Source: Apiospora phragmitis (Eukaryota; Ascomycota; Sordariomycetes; Amphisphaeriales; Apiosporaceae). Taken from it: 64,000 nt of DNA. Each line of letters opens with the position of its first letter. Position 1 is the first letter of the stretch. Both the position numbers and the translations under genes were made by a program. Where the stretch lies: positions 2,170,001 to 2,234,000 of the forward strand of contig JAQQWL010000009.1 of NCBI GenBank assembly GCA_038363925.1, read 5' to 3'. Of the stretch, positions 1 to 10,367 are shown one piece after another. The notes under the pieces were generated by a model that ran no database searches, was not told the origin of the DNA, and was given only the letters and a program-made list of their open reading frames with translations.

Positions 1-1949
1 ACTGTCGGCTTTTGTCTCGCGATACGGCCAGGGAGGCCGCGATCTGAGCGCTTGTTCGTCTGCTCTGCGGGCCTGGCAGTCGCGGCCGCGGATTCGGGGA
101 ACTCTTGCTGAGGTCCGTATCTCCGGCCAACGAGAGCGAGCCGACACTTGGGCTGCTGCGTGAAGAGTTGGCCCTTATCACGGTATTCATGCTCCCCGTA
201 GAGTCGTGGGTGCGGATACCGGCAAACACGTCTTCGGCGGTCCGCGTCGGCGTAGTGCTAGCGAGAGCTCTAGGGCTACGGCTCCACGTCAACGGCCGGC
301 CCTCAAGGTGCGGACGTGGCTGGCGTGCGATGCTGCCCTCCTGAGAGTGAGGAGTCGACGTGCGGCGCGCCGAGAAGGGACTGGGCTTAGAGGCTTCTGT
401 AGGCGTGGCTTGGGGATTGCCGAACCTGCTCATACGTTCTCGTAGGAGCCGTCACGCCACGTTTCTCGGCAGAACCGTCCTCGTTCGGCTGGGGTGTACT
501 TTCTTTGACGGCTCCAGTGGTAAAATCATCATCGCCCCCGCAAAAGAGAAGCGGCTTTCCCGAGCGACGTTGTATCTTCGGCCGTTCTTCGTTTCTAGAG
601 TGGCGCCACCGTTGCGACGAGGCATTGACACCCGATCGTTGCTGTTCTCGTACGCAGCACGCTCTGAAGGGCTAGAATCGTCGCTGTCGTTACCGTCTAT
701 TTTAGCACTAGTTCTCCCACTCGGTGTTCTCTGAGCCTCTGTGGCTTCGGTATCACCCTTGGCAGGCTCGGGACTACTCGTTAAGCTTCCTGTACCTAAT
801 TGCGACTGCGCTGTTGACATAGTCCGCAAGTATCTGGCGTCTGTGTTTCCTGGCTCTAGAGCCGCATATCCGGTTCTAAGTCTGGGCTTGCGTCTGGGAG
901 CCCCAGCTCTAGCTGCATCCAACAGTCTGAACTTCTCGCTAATCTTGACGTCCAATTCGGTGTTGAGGATATCTGACAAGGATCCTTATGGTCAGCCTTT
1001 CCTTAGGGGGCATGAACCACAGTTGTGGCTGCTGCAGTACGTTCCACCAAGGCAGCATGGAACCGAAAAGGGGGCTTTCTGTTGGGGTCAGGTACTCACT
1101 TGAAGATGGTTTGCTATCACCACTGCCTATTCCCTCAACTCTTTTGCCTTGGTCCAAGACTCTCAAGACCTCCGCGTCCGTTGACAAGGAATGGCCATGC
1201 AAGAACGAGACTGCAGGCTGCGACGCTACGGCTCGCGATGCGGCGTCACGAGCAGCCGCCCCATTGCGTCGTTTCTGTAGCCGAGATACGAAGTTCCTGG
1301 CATCTGGCTGACTCCTGTCCAAGATACTGTTGGTCCTCGCTAACGTGACCGTCTCGAGCCCGTTTTTCTGGGCTAGAAGAAGCTCTAGTCGTCTGATTTC
1401 GGATTTGTATTGTCCCTCACGGTTGCGGAACTCTTCTGCCAACACTGTGAAATCCTCGAAGGCGTCCTCACGCATGCGCTTAACCTCCCCGAGGGCGGCG
1501 TTCTTGGCTCTGAGCTCCTCCTGGCAATTGCTGAAGCCCTCGATGAGGCGGAGGACGTACGAGTTCAGGTGAACCGGCAGTTGCGCCAGATTCCCATCGG
1601 TCATGATGCTCACCTGAAGCGCCTCGACCATCTGGTCCAATGATGGATTGTACCTAAGATTCTCCCATCAGCACTGCCAAGCACTCTGGTCATAGTACAC
1701 GGGCGCAGTGTCTTACCACACTTTGTCTTGATTGTTGACGACGAGATCGGCGCTTGCGGGGTCCTGGGGTTCGGGCGTCGAGGAAGCATGCGTAGCGAGA
1801 CTGTGATAGCTTGACATGTGAGTAGGGCCGGATCTGCGTTGCTCCTCTGTGTCATGGGTACTGAACCGTTCTGGTAAGACGGGTGATCGCGGCGTGACTG
1901 GCGTCCTTGATCGAGGGCCAAACCGGAGCCAGTTGCCCAGATCTGCCAT
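1..1949 (-). CDS. Uncharacterised coiled-coil, Ser/Arg-rich fungal protein (partial, C-terminus beyond left edge)
   Basis: I do not recognise this family and give it no function. I read exons 1949-1717, 1653-1100 and 972 leftwards, with introns 1654-1716 and 973-1099; the second has a GTGAGT donor and a CTGAC branch site, and phases match at both junctions. The start MADLGNWL is followed by a Pro/Ser/Thr-rich segment. A predicted coiled coil rich in Glu, Arg and Leu covers about residues 95-185, and the rest is a low-complexity Ser/Arg/Pro tail. The frame meets a TGA at 452-454, yet the same frame is open and compositionally coding from there to base 1. Between about 420 and 485 another frame reads more naturally (QPNEDGSAEKRGV), so a pair of compensating one-base indels is likely. 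Alternatively the protein simply ends at 452. The existence of the gene is well supported; its C-terminus is not. Confidence 0.6.
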
Positions 1950-2570
1950 CTCGTCGTTTGGGATGAGCCATCAGGTGGTAGGTGGTAGGTGGTCCTCTTG
2001 TAAAACGGCCACCAGGTGAACTCAAGATGGTCACGCCAATTGGAGAGCGGGATGGTAAGTCATCAAGAGAACAGCACGGTAGTAGTCGTCAAGATGGTCG
2101 GTAGAACGGCAGCGCAATTTACCACCGTGGTGTACGTGTGGGGAGACGGTGCCGTCGAAGCTGGCTGTGAACATTCAGAAAATGGGAAGTCAATGAAGTT
2201 GTTCAATTCACCTCTTGGTTAGGAAGTCCACTCCTGGGGCAATGCTCTGGATTCTGGCAAGTACATACATGAAGATGTTGACACAATAGGTTATCCCTAA
2301 AGCTGCTTGTGATTCTATTGGACTAAGTGAATAATAATATCTTGTGATACTTGTTATTCTACTGGGCTAACTGAATAATGATACCTCGTGATTATTTATT
2401 ATCCCATAGGGCGAGTCGAATACCAACGACAGCTATCTAATGGCTTAAGTCCTCATTCTAGCAGAATGAACGTCACTGCTCTAGGCGGTAATTAGTGAAC
2501 GTGATGCTCCAATAGGCAAGGCAATGTTGTTGCCATTCAGATCTAAATAGAAATCTAACCAGATCATTCT
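1950..2570. repeat. Intergenic; contains a degenerate short tandem repeat (about 2306-2424)
   Basis: No gene is seen here. Three imperfect copies of a 35-44 bp AT-rich unit begin at 2306, 2341 and 2385. They share the opening CTTGTGAT or CTCGTGAT and, further in, an ACTGGGCTAACTGAATAAT-like core. The stretch lies between the 5' end of the left-edge gene and the 3' end of the TFIIE alpha gene, so it may hold the promoter of the former and the terminator of the latter. Confidence 0.5.
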
Positions 2571-3809
2571 TTACACGTCCTCAAAAGCCAAATCTTCATC
2601 CTCGCTATCGCCATTATCTGCAGGCTCTTCGACCTTGACCTTCTTAGCTGGACGCTCTTCTGGACCCGAGGCCGGTGTGTTAGCTGCGCTGGTATCGCCA
2701 CTGGATGTTGGCCGTTTCTGGCTGGAAGGAGCAGTGGTATTGCCAGCGGGGATATCCTCAAACTCGTCCTCTTCTTCGTCCTCTTCGTCCTCATCTTCGT
2801 CGTCTTCTGCCGCTTTCCGGGCTTCCGCCTGTTCCTTCGCAAGCTGCTTGAACATGTCATCAATCGCGGCATCCTCCTTCTCCTCGGCAGTGCCGAGCTG
2901 GGGCTTCTTGTCCCCGTCCTCATCCTTCTTGAACGAGGTCGACGCGTCTGCGGAATAGGATGCGCCGGTGACAGTACTAGTAGTGTGCCACTCCGGCAGG
3001 GCATTTTGTTTCGCAATCTTCTCCTTCTTGACCCTCTCGGCTTCCTTGGTGGCGTCATCAGGCCCGTCCGAGGCTGTAATGTTGATAGCGATGCTGGTCG
3101 GTCCTGTGTTTGCCATACCCTTGACAGCTGTGGGCTTGAGACTCGAGTCTACGGCAACCGACGCTGCTACTTGGTTGGTGGCATCTCGTTCGACGGGACG
3201 TGCCGAGGCATAGGCTTTCTCGAAGTTCATCTCGGGGACTAGAACGCTGTCCAGTTCAGGCAGAAGGTCGGTTATGAACTTCAATTGGTTGTTGAGCCGT
3301 GTTGACTGTTCATGACCGCCTGATTGCCGCTCCGGATCCTGCTGGAGCAAGCTGCCGCAAGTATGGCACATGAAGCCTTCGGGTCCCATCTTATCCAAGA
3401 CCTCCATGGCCGTCCAGTCAGATCCGCAGTAGGAACAGAAGTATTCCTTCTTCTCGGAAGCCGGCACCGCGTTACCCTGTACAGCCTTGTCCAACGTGTA
3501 AACCCTCCATTTTATAGCGTCGATGGCCTTGCGATAGTCGATGTAGTAGTAGGTTCGGTTCGAGGGGCGTTGCTGGCCCTCCCGGAGCTCAGCTCTGACG
3601 TGGACTTCGATGAACCGATCTTCGCGTAGCTTGCCGCAGATCTTGTGGAGATCTTTGGTGTTCTGTGCCATGAGATATGAGAGATCATCGTCGCGGAGGG
3701 CCGAGTGGGTGATCAGAGCATCGATGATGACAATATGCCTTGGATCAAACTGTGTAGTGTCGTAAAAGGCGCGCGCAACCGACCGCACTAGGGTTTGTGC
3801 TTTATCCAT
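2571..3809 (-). CDS. TFA1: Transcription initiation factor IIE, alpha subunit
   Basis: This is the large subunit of TFIIE, which with TFIIE beta recruits TFIIH to the RNA polymerase II preinitiation complex in the nucleus. The uninterrupted frame gives 412 residues. The N-terminal winged-helix (TFE/IIE alpha) domain covers about residues 1-110, with the typical YYYIDYRKAIDAIKWR segment at 87-102. A zinc ribbon follows, with Cys pairs at 125/128 and 148/151. The C-terminal half is low complexity and carries a very acidic Glu/Asp block, which matches the acidic TFIIH-binding tails of this family. I chose the ATG at 3809 because the family begins close to this point; the in-frame ATG 45 bases upstream would add a histidine/threonine-rich extension unlike the family. 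No frame problem is seen. It is divergent from the Pol4 gene. Confidence 0.93.
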   Translation of the reverse strand: MDKAQTLVRSVARAFYDTTQFDPRHIVIIDALITHSALRDDDLSYLMAQNTKDLHKICGKLREDRFIEVHVRAELREGQQRPSNRTYYYIDYRKAIDAIKWRVYTLDKAVQGNAVPASEKKEYFCSYCGSDWTAMEVLDKMGPEGFMCHTCGSLLQQDPERQSGGHEQSTRLNNQLKFITDLLPELDSVLVPEMNFEKAYASARPVERDATNQVAASVAVDSSLKPTAVKGMANTGPTSIAINITASDGPDDATKEAERVKKEKIAKQNALPEWHTTSTVTGASYSADASTSFKKDEDGDKKPQLGTAEEKEDAAIDDMFKQLAKEQAEARKAAEDDEDEDEEDEEEDEFEDIPAGNTTAPSSQKRPTSSGDTSAANTPASGPEERPAKKVKVEEPADNGDSEDEDLAFEDV

Positions 3810-4926
3810 GGTGTGCGGATGTTGTGTGTAGGTATGGGAGCAGGCAGTTCGCAATTCGCAATGAGCTCTTATTTTTTCCGCTCAAGCGATGGGCAAGCTT
3901 TCTCCGGTCGTCTCGCTCACAAAGGAATAATCAGGTTGGTTAATCGGACAATGCGGCCAGTCAGATCCATACAATCCGACATGTTGGTTTACGCTCGTGT
4001 ACTGAAACAATAACCATTTGCCAAATTCTTCAAGCTGGGTTAACGTGGTGACATACTAACATCTAATGAACATACGGATAGATAGAAACGTTACAAAATA
4101 TTGAATGTTGATCTTGCTGGAACCGCGTATCTGGCGTCCAGCCATTAATTGGTTATGCGAGTATTTTCAGATGTCTATATTGTACTTCGTAGGTAGGTCC
4201 ACCTGCAGCGGAATGAAAGTTCCCCGGTCTTTCGAAATTCCGCCTCCGATATTGATGGGTGTACCTACCTACTACATTCCACGCTGGATATAACGACGCG
4301 CCGAGAGTTATTTAATATTATATTATTTTTAGCGGTTAAAAGGATAGCCAGTCTAGAAGATGTGAGTTTTTTATTAGCCTAGCAATTTGTTCTATAGTTA
4401 GGTGATGCCGATCCACTGAATGCATCTACCAGATGATTTCCTTACCTTATTAGGTAAGCAATCGAAGGTGCGGAAATCATGCCGTCATGCTGTGGTCGGC
4501 ACCTTCTTCTATACTCTCAAGTACTTTGACGCAGGCCGCTATTCGAGGTACGATACAGCGAAGTGTTTTGCTTACCTATGATGCCAGATACAGTGGGCAA
4601 TGGCGACATCGATGCTTCTTCTATTTTAGTACACACATTTATCTGTCCTGCTTGTGACTCGTGAACCTGGCAACATCGCGTTGTGTTCATTAAGTCCATC
4701 CTTCAAACAAGAAATCTTCTAAAGACCTGGAAAAGGAAAACGGGCCTACAGACGATTGGCAGACTGGAGTAATTTGTGAGCTGCATTAGTTGCGGATCCG
4801 CCGTTGTTACCATCATCTCCACCCGGCCGTGGTTGCATCGCCGTGTATGACGGTCTCCGGGCTTCTCCAGCATGCAAATTGCTCCTGGCGCATCAAGCCG
4901 GCTCTGCTCGCGGCTCAAGTTCCAGG
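3810..4926. promoter_or_regulatory. Divergent intergenic region between TFA1 and POL4
   Basis: About 1.1 kb separates the two divergently transcribed genes, so both promoters should lie here. Nothing coding is supported. The part around 4310-4340 is AT-rich, and a TACCTACCTACTAC motif of a kind seen elsewhere in the window's intergenic DNA occurs at about 4262. Confidence 0.4.
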
Positions 4927-6760
4927 ATGTCCCAACTGAATTTCCCCCCAATCTACCTACTGGCGACCAATATCGATCCGGACCACTTACCTGATTTACA
5001 AAGCCAGATACCCTCGTTAACCTATGACATCAATGAAGCAGAGGTAGTCCTGGGCAAGATTTCGAAGAAACAGAGAGCCCTTTTCGAGCTGAGACGACTG
5101 AAAGTCGTGACAGAAGAAGTTGCTGGCGACGACACGAATCATCCGCCCCCGGCCAAGCGCCGCAGGCTTTCTAACGACGCCCTGCCCGAGGATGGCTCGG
5201 GAACTGCCTCAGACGAAGAGGACCATTCTAGGAAAGGGGTGGTGCAGGTTGTGAAATTATCCTGGTTCACTGATTCGGTTTCTCAAGGAAAAGTCTTGCC
5301 TTTGGATGGTTACCTAGTTTATCGAGGCCTCAAGCAGTCAGGCCAGCACGGTAAAACAGTGCCTTCAAACTCCTCGAATACCCCCACGCTCACCAAAGAT
5401 GACACCGGGGAGACTCCGGCGGTGGCGATGAAGCATAAGTTACCACACGGCTACAGCCTGGGCTCGCATCATCCTAGGACAGCGGTGCCTCTGAAGCGAC
5501 CGGCGCTTGTCCAGGAGACAACTTCAGAGCATGACATAGACGAACATCTACCACCGATCCCAGACTTCTTACACACAACATATTCCTGCCAGAGGCCGAC
5601 ACTTCCCAATCCCCCTAATGGCGCATTTATCGAGCAACTCAAGGAGATCAGAACTACCAGAGCTTTGTTGGGGGACAAAATAGGGGTCCGAGCTTACTCA
5701 ACATGTATCGCTGCAGTGGTGGCATATCCGCATTTACTGTCGAACCGAAGAGGTACGGCGGATACAATCCACTTTTAGGGAACATGTTGCACTGACATGT
5801 TGTCTTTGTAGAGGTCGATCATCTTCCAGGCTGTGGCCCAAAGATAGCGAGCCTCTTTCATGAATGGAAGACCAACGGCTGCCTTGAGGAGGTTGAGAAT
5901 GCGAAGTCGGATGCTCATCTCAGCGTGCTGAGACTGTTCTACGAAATCTGGGGTGTTGGCGAGACCACAGCCCGGGAGTTCTACAATAGGGGCTGGCGAG
6001 ATCTGGACGACATCGTGGAGTACGGCTGGGGCCAGCTCAGCCGAGTCCAGCAAATTGGAGTCAAGTACTATGACGAGTTTCTGCTCAAGATACCCGCGCC
6101 GAAGTGAAGTCTATTGCGGACATCATTTTAGAACATGCCAATAGACTTCACAAAGGCTATGAGATGGTGCTTGTCGGAGGTTACAGAAGAGGAAAGTCCC
6201 AAAGTGGCGACGTGGATGTTGTCATCAGCCACAGAGACGCGGCTGCTACTCTGGTCTTCATCGACAAAATTGTCAACGCCCTTGCGCAGTCCGGGCACAT
6301 TACTCATATCCTAACGATCAGCACTAGAAATTCTGAGCGCGGACAGGAGCCGCTGCCGTGGAAAGGCGAGGGGCGACAGGCAGGTTCCGGCTTCGACACG
6401 CTGGACAAAGCAATGGTGGTATGGCAAGAACCGGAATGGGACCGCTCGGCGGCTGCGAAGAATCCCAATCCGCACCGGCGTGTGGACATCATCGTCGCTC
6501 CATGGAAGACGGTTGGCTGTGCGGTTCTGGGCTGGACGAGCGGCACGACCTTCCAGAGAGACCTTCGGCGATATTGTAAGACGGAGAAACGCCTGAAGTT
6601 TGATTCAAGCGGCGTGCGCAGCCGGACTGACGGCTCTTGGGTGGATATGGAGAGCGGTCCCGACGGCGCACCAGCCCCTGATATGATCACGGCGGAGCAG
6701 AGAGTGTTCAAAGGCCTTGGTCTAGAGTGGCGGCTACCCGAAGAGAGGAATACGGGGTGA
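4927..6760 (+). CDS. POL4: X-family DNA polymerase (Pol4 / polymerase lambda type), one frame break
   Basis: This is a gap-filling polymerase expected to act in non-homologous end joining and base-excision repair. I read exon 1 as 4927-5752, an intron at 5753-5811 (59 nt, phase 1) and exon 2 from 5812. A BRCT-like segment lies at the N-terminus (residues about 1-130). It is followed by a basic linker, an 8-kDa-type domain ending RIGVRAY-like, a helix-hairpin-helix (LPGCGPKIA), a second HhH (IWGVGETTAREFY) and the palm. The palm carries GGYRRGKSQSGDVDVV, with two catalytic Asp, and RRVDIIVAP, with the third. The final GLEWRLPEERNTG matches the usual family end. The frame breaks at the C run 6093-6095: upstream it reads KIPAPK and then stop, while one extra C would give KIPRAEVKSIADI and join the palm frame. 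There is no room for an intron. All catalytic motifs are otherwise intact, so a sequence error is more likely than a pseudogene. The ATG at 4927 starts at the BRCT domain; 41 codons upstream are open but unlike the family. Confidence 0.88.
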
Positions 6761-7543
6761 TGATACATAGTTCGTTAAGAGAAGATGGACTCGGAGCTTG
6801 TGGCCACATGCAGCAATGGTGGTATTGCATACTTTCAACTGAAGTAAGAGTTGAGCTACTGATAATGATGCACTGCCACGACTCTTCGCCAGTGCTAACG
6901 AAACTGTTTACTCAATCCTAATAAAGCTTACAGTTGCTTGGTAATCAAAGCCGAATTCCCAAACCTGCGCTTTGGTTCTATGGTCCCGGCTCTAGCGAAT
7001 ACGGTTTAGGGGTTTCTCGGAGACTACTTTACCTACTGTACCTACCTAGTAGAGCGGCAGATCGGCCTCGGAGCATGCATTAGGCCGCGTCCAAGATCAT
7101 CTCGGCGCTGAGCACTCTCACTCAGTAGGCAAGGTAATTAGTAATTAGTGGTTCGCATGCCAGAGGAACTGAAACAGTGCTGGCAGTTCGTTCCTAGCTA
7201 CATGATCGATAGGCTAAGTGTTGTGAAGATGATGCCGCCGGGTAGTTGGCATCTCCGAGGTCCCCACAATAAAAACACAATGCCCTATTGACCGTCTAGC
7301 CGTCTGGATGCACCGCTGAACCCTCCCAGTGAACCGATGGAGATAGAACCTGACGGATGGCTTCTACTTAGTGTCAAAATGCATCAATAGCAGGAAAAGG
7401 GAAAAAACGCTGTGGATATATATGAAGTTGACATCCCATCGTCCTCCTTTCCGTCCACTGTCCTCATCTCGCACAAGTCAACTTTATACACCAACCAGTC
7501 TTTCTCTTAACAAATTCATTTGACGTCTGTCAAGTTACACAAG
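6761..7543. promoter_or_regulatory. Intergenic, 3' of POL4 and promoter side of the MAPEG gene
   Basis: No gene is seen. A TATA-like GATATATATGAAG lies at about 7416-7428, roughly 120 bases before the first possible ATG of the next gene. It is followed by a pyrimidine-rich stretch (7440-7510), which is the usual arrangement for a fungal promoter and leader. A TACCTACTGTACCTACCTAG motif occurs at about 7030-7050. Confidence 0.35.
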
Positions 7544-8231
7544 ATGCCTTTGATTCTGCAAAGTTCCCAACGAATACGGGTAAGTTTTCTCATGTTCTCC
7601 CTTCTTCCGTTCTAGTCCCCAATGGCGTCGTCTCTCCCCGGCTCTTGCTCCATGCGGGTACCCGTTGCAAACCAACAAAAAACAGCCTCAGAACCAACCA
7701 CCAACGACTTCTCCCAATTGCCGGAACTTACCTAACCCCTAACCCGTGTGTGACGAAACCCTGTTGGCTAACCTACAAGGGGTGCCCAACCCCGCCCCCC
7801 GACCCAACAGCTACGTCCTCGTTGCCGCCTCGAGCTCCCTCCTTGTCAACGTCCTGCACTTCTTCCTGAGCGCCAAGGCCCGCAAGGCGAGCGGCCTCAA
7901 GTACCCGATCCCGTACGCGACCGAGGAGCAGGCCGCCAAGGACCCCAAGGCCTACGCCTTCAACTGCGCGCAGCGCGCGCACGGCAACTTCGTCGAGAAC
8001 CAGACTCCCTTCCTCGGCGCCCTGCTCATCTCGGGCCTGCACTACCCCACCGCCGCCGCCGCCCTCGGCGGCGTCTGGGTCGCCGCCCGCGCCGCCTACG
8101 CCGTCGGCTACGCCAAGCGCGGGCCCCAGGGCCGCCTCGGCGGCTTCCTCGTCGCGGCGCTGAGCGACCTCGCCCTCAAGGGCATGGCGCTGTGGACCAG
8201 CGTGCAGTTCGCCATGGGGGCGTCGGCCTGA
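7544..8231 (+). CDS. MAPEG-family membrane protein (microsomal glutathione S-transferase 3-like)
   Basis: This is a small integral membrane protein of the MAPEG superfamily, members of which conjugate glutathione or reduce lipid peroxides in the ER or outer mitochondrial membrane. The body of the protein, from about 7780 to the stop at 8231, has four predicted hydrophobic helices. It carries the family motif FNCAQRAHGNFVENQ between helices one and two, then FLGALLISGLHYP, an Ala-rich helix, and GMALWTSVQF near the C-terminus. The total is about 160 residues, which is normal. The 5' end is uncertain. MPLILQ from the ATG at 7544 resembles the family start, but the strong donor GTAAGT at 7580 is phase 0, while the plausible acceptor at 7779 needs phase 1. 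A weak donor at 7563 (GTTCCC) would fit in phase and give MPLILQ-RVPNPAP. The third-position GC content of the main exon is strikingly high. Confidence 0.8.
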
Positions 8232-8671
8232 GCGACCATGATTCAAGTGGCTTCGTGGGTGATCCGAGAATTTGTTCACGATAGCTACAAGACTCTGCAT
8301 GTAGTAATCAAACATATACCGCAATTCAAGATCTCGTTTTTTAAAACAAAGCTAGACGAGCCCTTACATATAGCATTACGCTTCTGTCACATTGCGCTCC
8401 TATTTCGTGAGGTAGAGTTGAGGAAAAGCCTGGTATAGGCAATGCATAACGCTACTTTGCAACTGTTGATTAATGACAATAAGCCCAACTCCGTTCGCCT
8501 TCGAGCAATGACACCGCTAGGATAAAACCCAACCCTCGTCATGCGTAGTCCATTTGACCAACCAGTCAGCTATAATGCCTATGCCATCAACGAAGCCTTT
8601 TACGGTGCTGATAGATTCATAGGTAATTCAATATTTCGATACCAGTATAAAGACACCCATTAAACGGGTTC
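8232..8671. other. Intergenic between convergent MAPEG and ECM14 genes
   Basis: No gene is seen. The stretch is AT-richer than its neighbours and should hold the two 3' ends. Confidence 0.4.
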
Positions 8672-10367
8672 CTATAATTCCAAGACGCGTTGATCATCGT
8701 CAGTCTGCATCCATTCGTGTCCGTTGTTTCCGAGTAGGTAGTCTCCGAAGTATTTCAGCGCTTGAAACATCTCCTGGCCAGTAGGGACTATGTGGCTAGG
8801 CGGGAGAAGAAAGCCATACGTCCCCGTGTCTCTCAACTTGATCTGGTAGCTGTAGCGTGCCTTCATATCGTGAAAGAAGTAATCCAGCGCTGAGCCTCCC
8901 AAGAGCTCGACTCGACGTTTCGAAGCTATATCATCGTCTGATGTGGCGCCAGGTTGGGCTGCTACCGAACCCTCGCACGCAGAGTCGACAGTGTAGACGT
9001 CGCCGCTGGATATTCTCATGTACTTTGCTATATTCATGGCGACTTCCATCATGTTCTCCAAATTGGGCACCCTGGCAGAGCAGGAATATGCATAAGGCCA
9101 GAGGATTTGCTGCGAATAAGAATGCAGATCGAAGTAAGCGACGAAGTTGACGTTATTGTTCTGCATTTCGTTCTTCGCCCACTGTGCTAGCTGTGCAGCT
9201 TCGACCGCATGAAAGGGGCCTTCGCCTCCGTACGTAATGGAGCAAGGCTCGGTCTGGCTCTCGGCAGGGCCCCACTGGTATCCAAAGGCGTGGTCCAGGT
9301 CAACCCCAGGACAATACGGCATCGTTGTTTCTTGTCTCGTTTTGCGCCAAAGACGATCCCCAGTCCAGCTATACTCGTACCCATCCGGGTTCACAACGGG
9401 AATGAAAACGATGTCATATTCGCCGAGGATCTTGCTGACGAGTTCGTTCTCCCCATATGACGTTATGAAGGACCAAGCGAGGTAGTTGACAGTACTAATA
9501 GAGATCCATTCTCTTGCGTGTAGTCCTCCGGTAATAAGGATCGTTTTCCGAGTACTCGAGTCAGCATTGCTTCCTTTAGGACCAAGCCCAACCCGTAGGC
9601 CCGGTATGTCGCGCCCTTCAGCAGTTTTGCCTATACTGAACTTCTCGACCAAGTCTCCTTGAAACATGGAATGCAGTAGCGAGAGCCACGTATCGATGGT
9701 TTCAAATGGCTGGTAATTCCTAAAAAAGAGGCTCTCAGGTTGATGACTCTTTGGCTTCTTTGACTGGGTCGTTTCAGTCGCTTCTGGGGTGGCGCTGCTT
9801 TTCCTCAGGGCCGATCCAACATATTTATTGCCTTTGGACTTTAGACGTGGGCGGGTACGTAGCAGCGATAGCACTGGCTAGGTCATCGATCAAGACATTG
9901 TAGGCAGATTGTAATGACTCCGGTAGAGTGCTCAGGAAAGGGCGAATTCCCTCTCTGGAGACCCTCATGTCAGTAAAGTTGGAGCCAGAATCCCATACAT
10001 CAATATTCATCTTTCTTGCGGCCCGGCTCAATGCTGTTCTGTCGTCGGGCGTGCTGAGACTAAAGCGCAGCACGGCATGGTCTCTGTACATATCGGGATT
10101 CTTCGGCGTATGGTTATCCCGCCGAGAGTCTCGGGTTGATTTGAAGGGCCAGAAATCCAATCCCCATATATGAGTGAAGGCCGGCCTTGCTGGGCTTTTC
10201 GAGTCATGATTGTGAGGACCATCTAGAATGGCCGCGATGGCCGACTCTCGTAGCCATTGTGGTGTTGGTACACCGGGTATAGGCGTATTCTGCGGGTATG
10301 ACAGAGATGTGGTGACGAGCAAAGATATGACCGGAAAGGTATCAAGGAAATACAGCCGCATTGTCAC
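8672..10367 (-). CDS. ECM14: Ecm14-type inactive metallocarboxypeptidase (M14 family pseudoenzyme), secreted
   Basis: Two exons, 10367-9859 and 9794-8672, are joined by a 64-nt phase-2 intron (GTACCC...GCAG), giving 543 residues. A hydrophobic signal peptide (about residues 1-24) precedes an activation-type prodomain and an M14 carboxypeptidase fold. The zinc ligands are kept: HAREW supplies His and Glu, and DLHSYSQQ supplies the second His. The residues that make M14 enzymes work are not. The catalytic Glu in the C-terminal motif is Lys (YQIKLRDTG), and the substrate-binding Asn-Arg pair is replaced in LDLDHAF-like VDLDHAFGYQW. These are the known hallmarks of Ecm14, a fungal pseudocarboxypeptidase linked to cell-wall maintenance in yeast and probably vacuolar or secreted. 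Intron use is inferred from phase and from the family's continuous alignment; without it the reading frames do not join. Confidence 0.9.

Noticed and set aside
6085..6110. Programmed ribosomal frameshifting as the explanation for the many frame breaks
   Set aside because: The sites share no slippery heptamer or downstream structure, occur in both directions, and affect unrelated genes.
7773..8324. Gly/Glu-rich 183-codon frame antisense to the MAPEG gene
   Set aside because: It arises from the very GC-rich codon use of the MAPEG exon and has no independent support.
9795..9858. Frame change in ECM14 as another indel
   Set aside because: A 64-nt GT...AG intron fits here with matching phase and falls in a variable linker, so no sequence error is needed.
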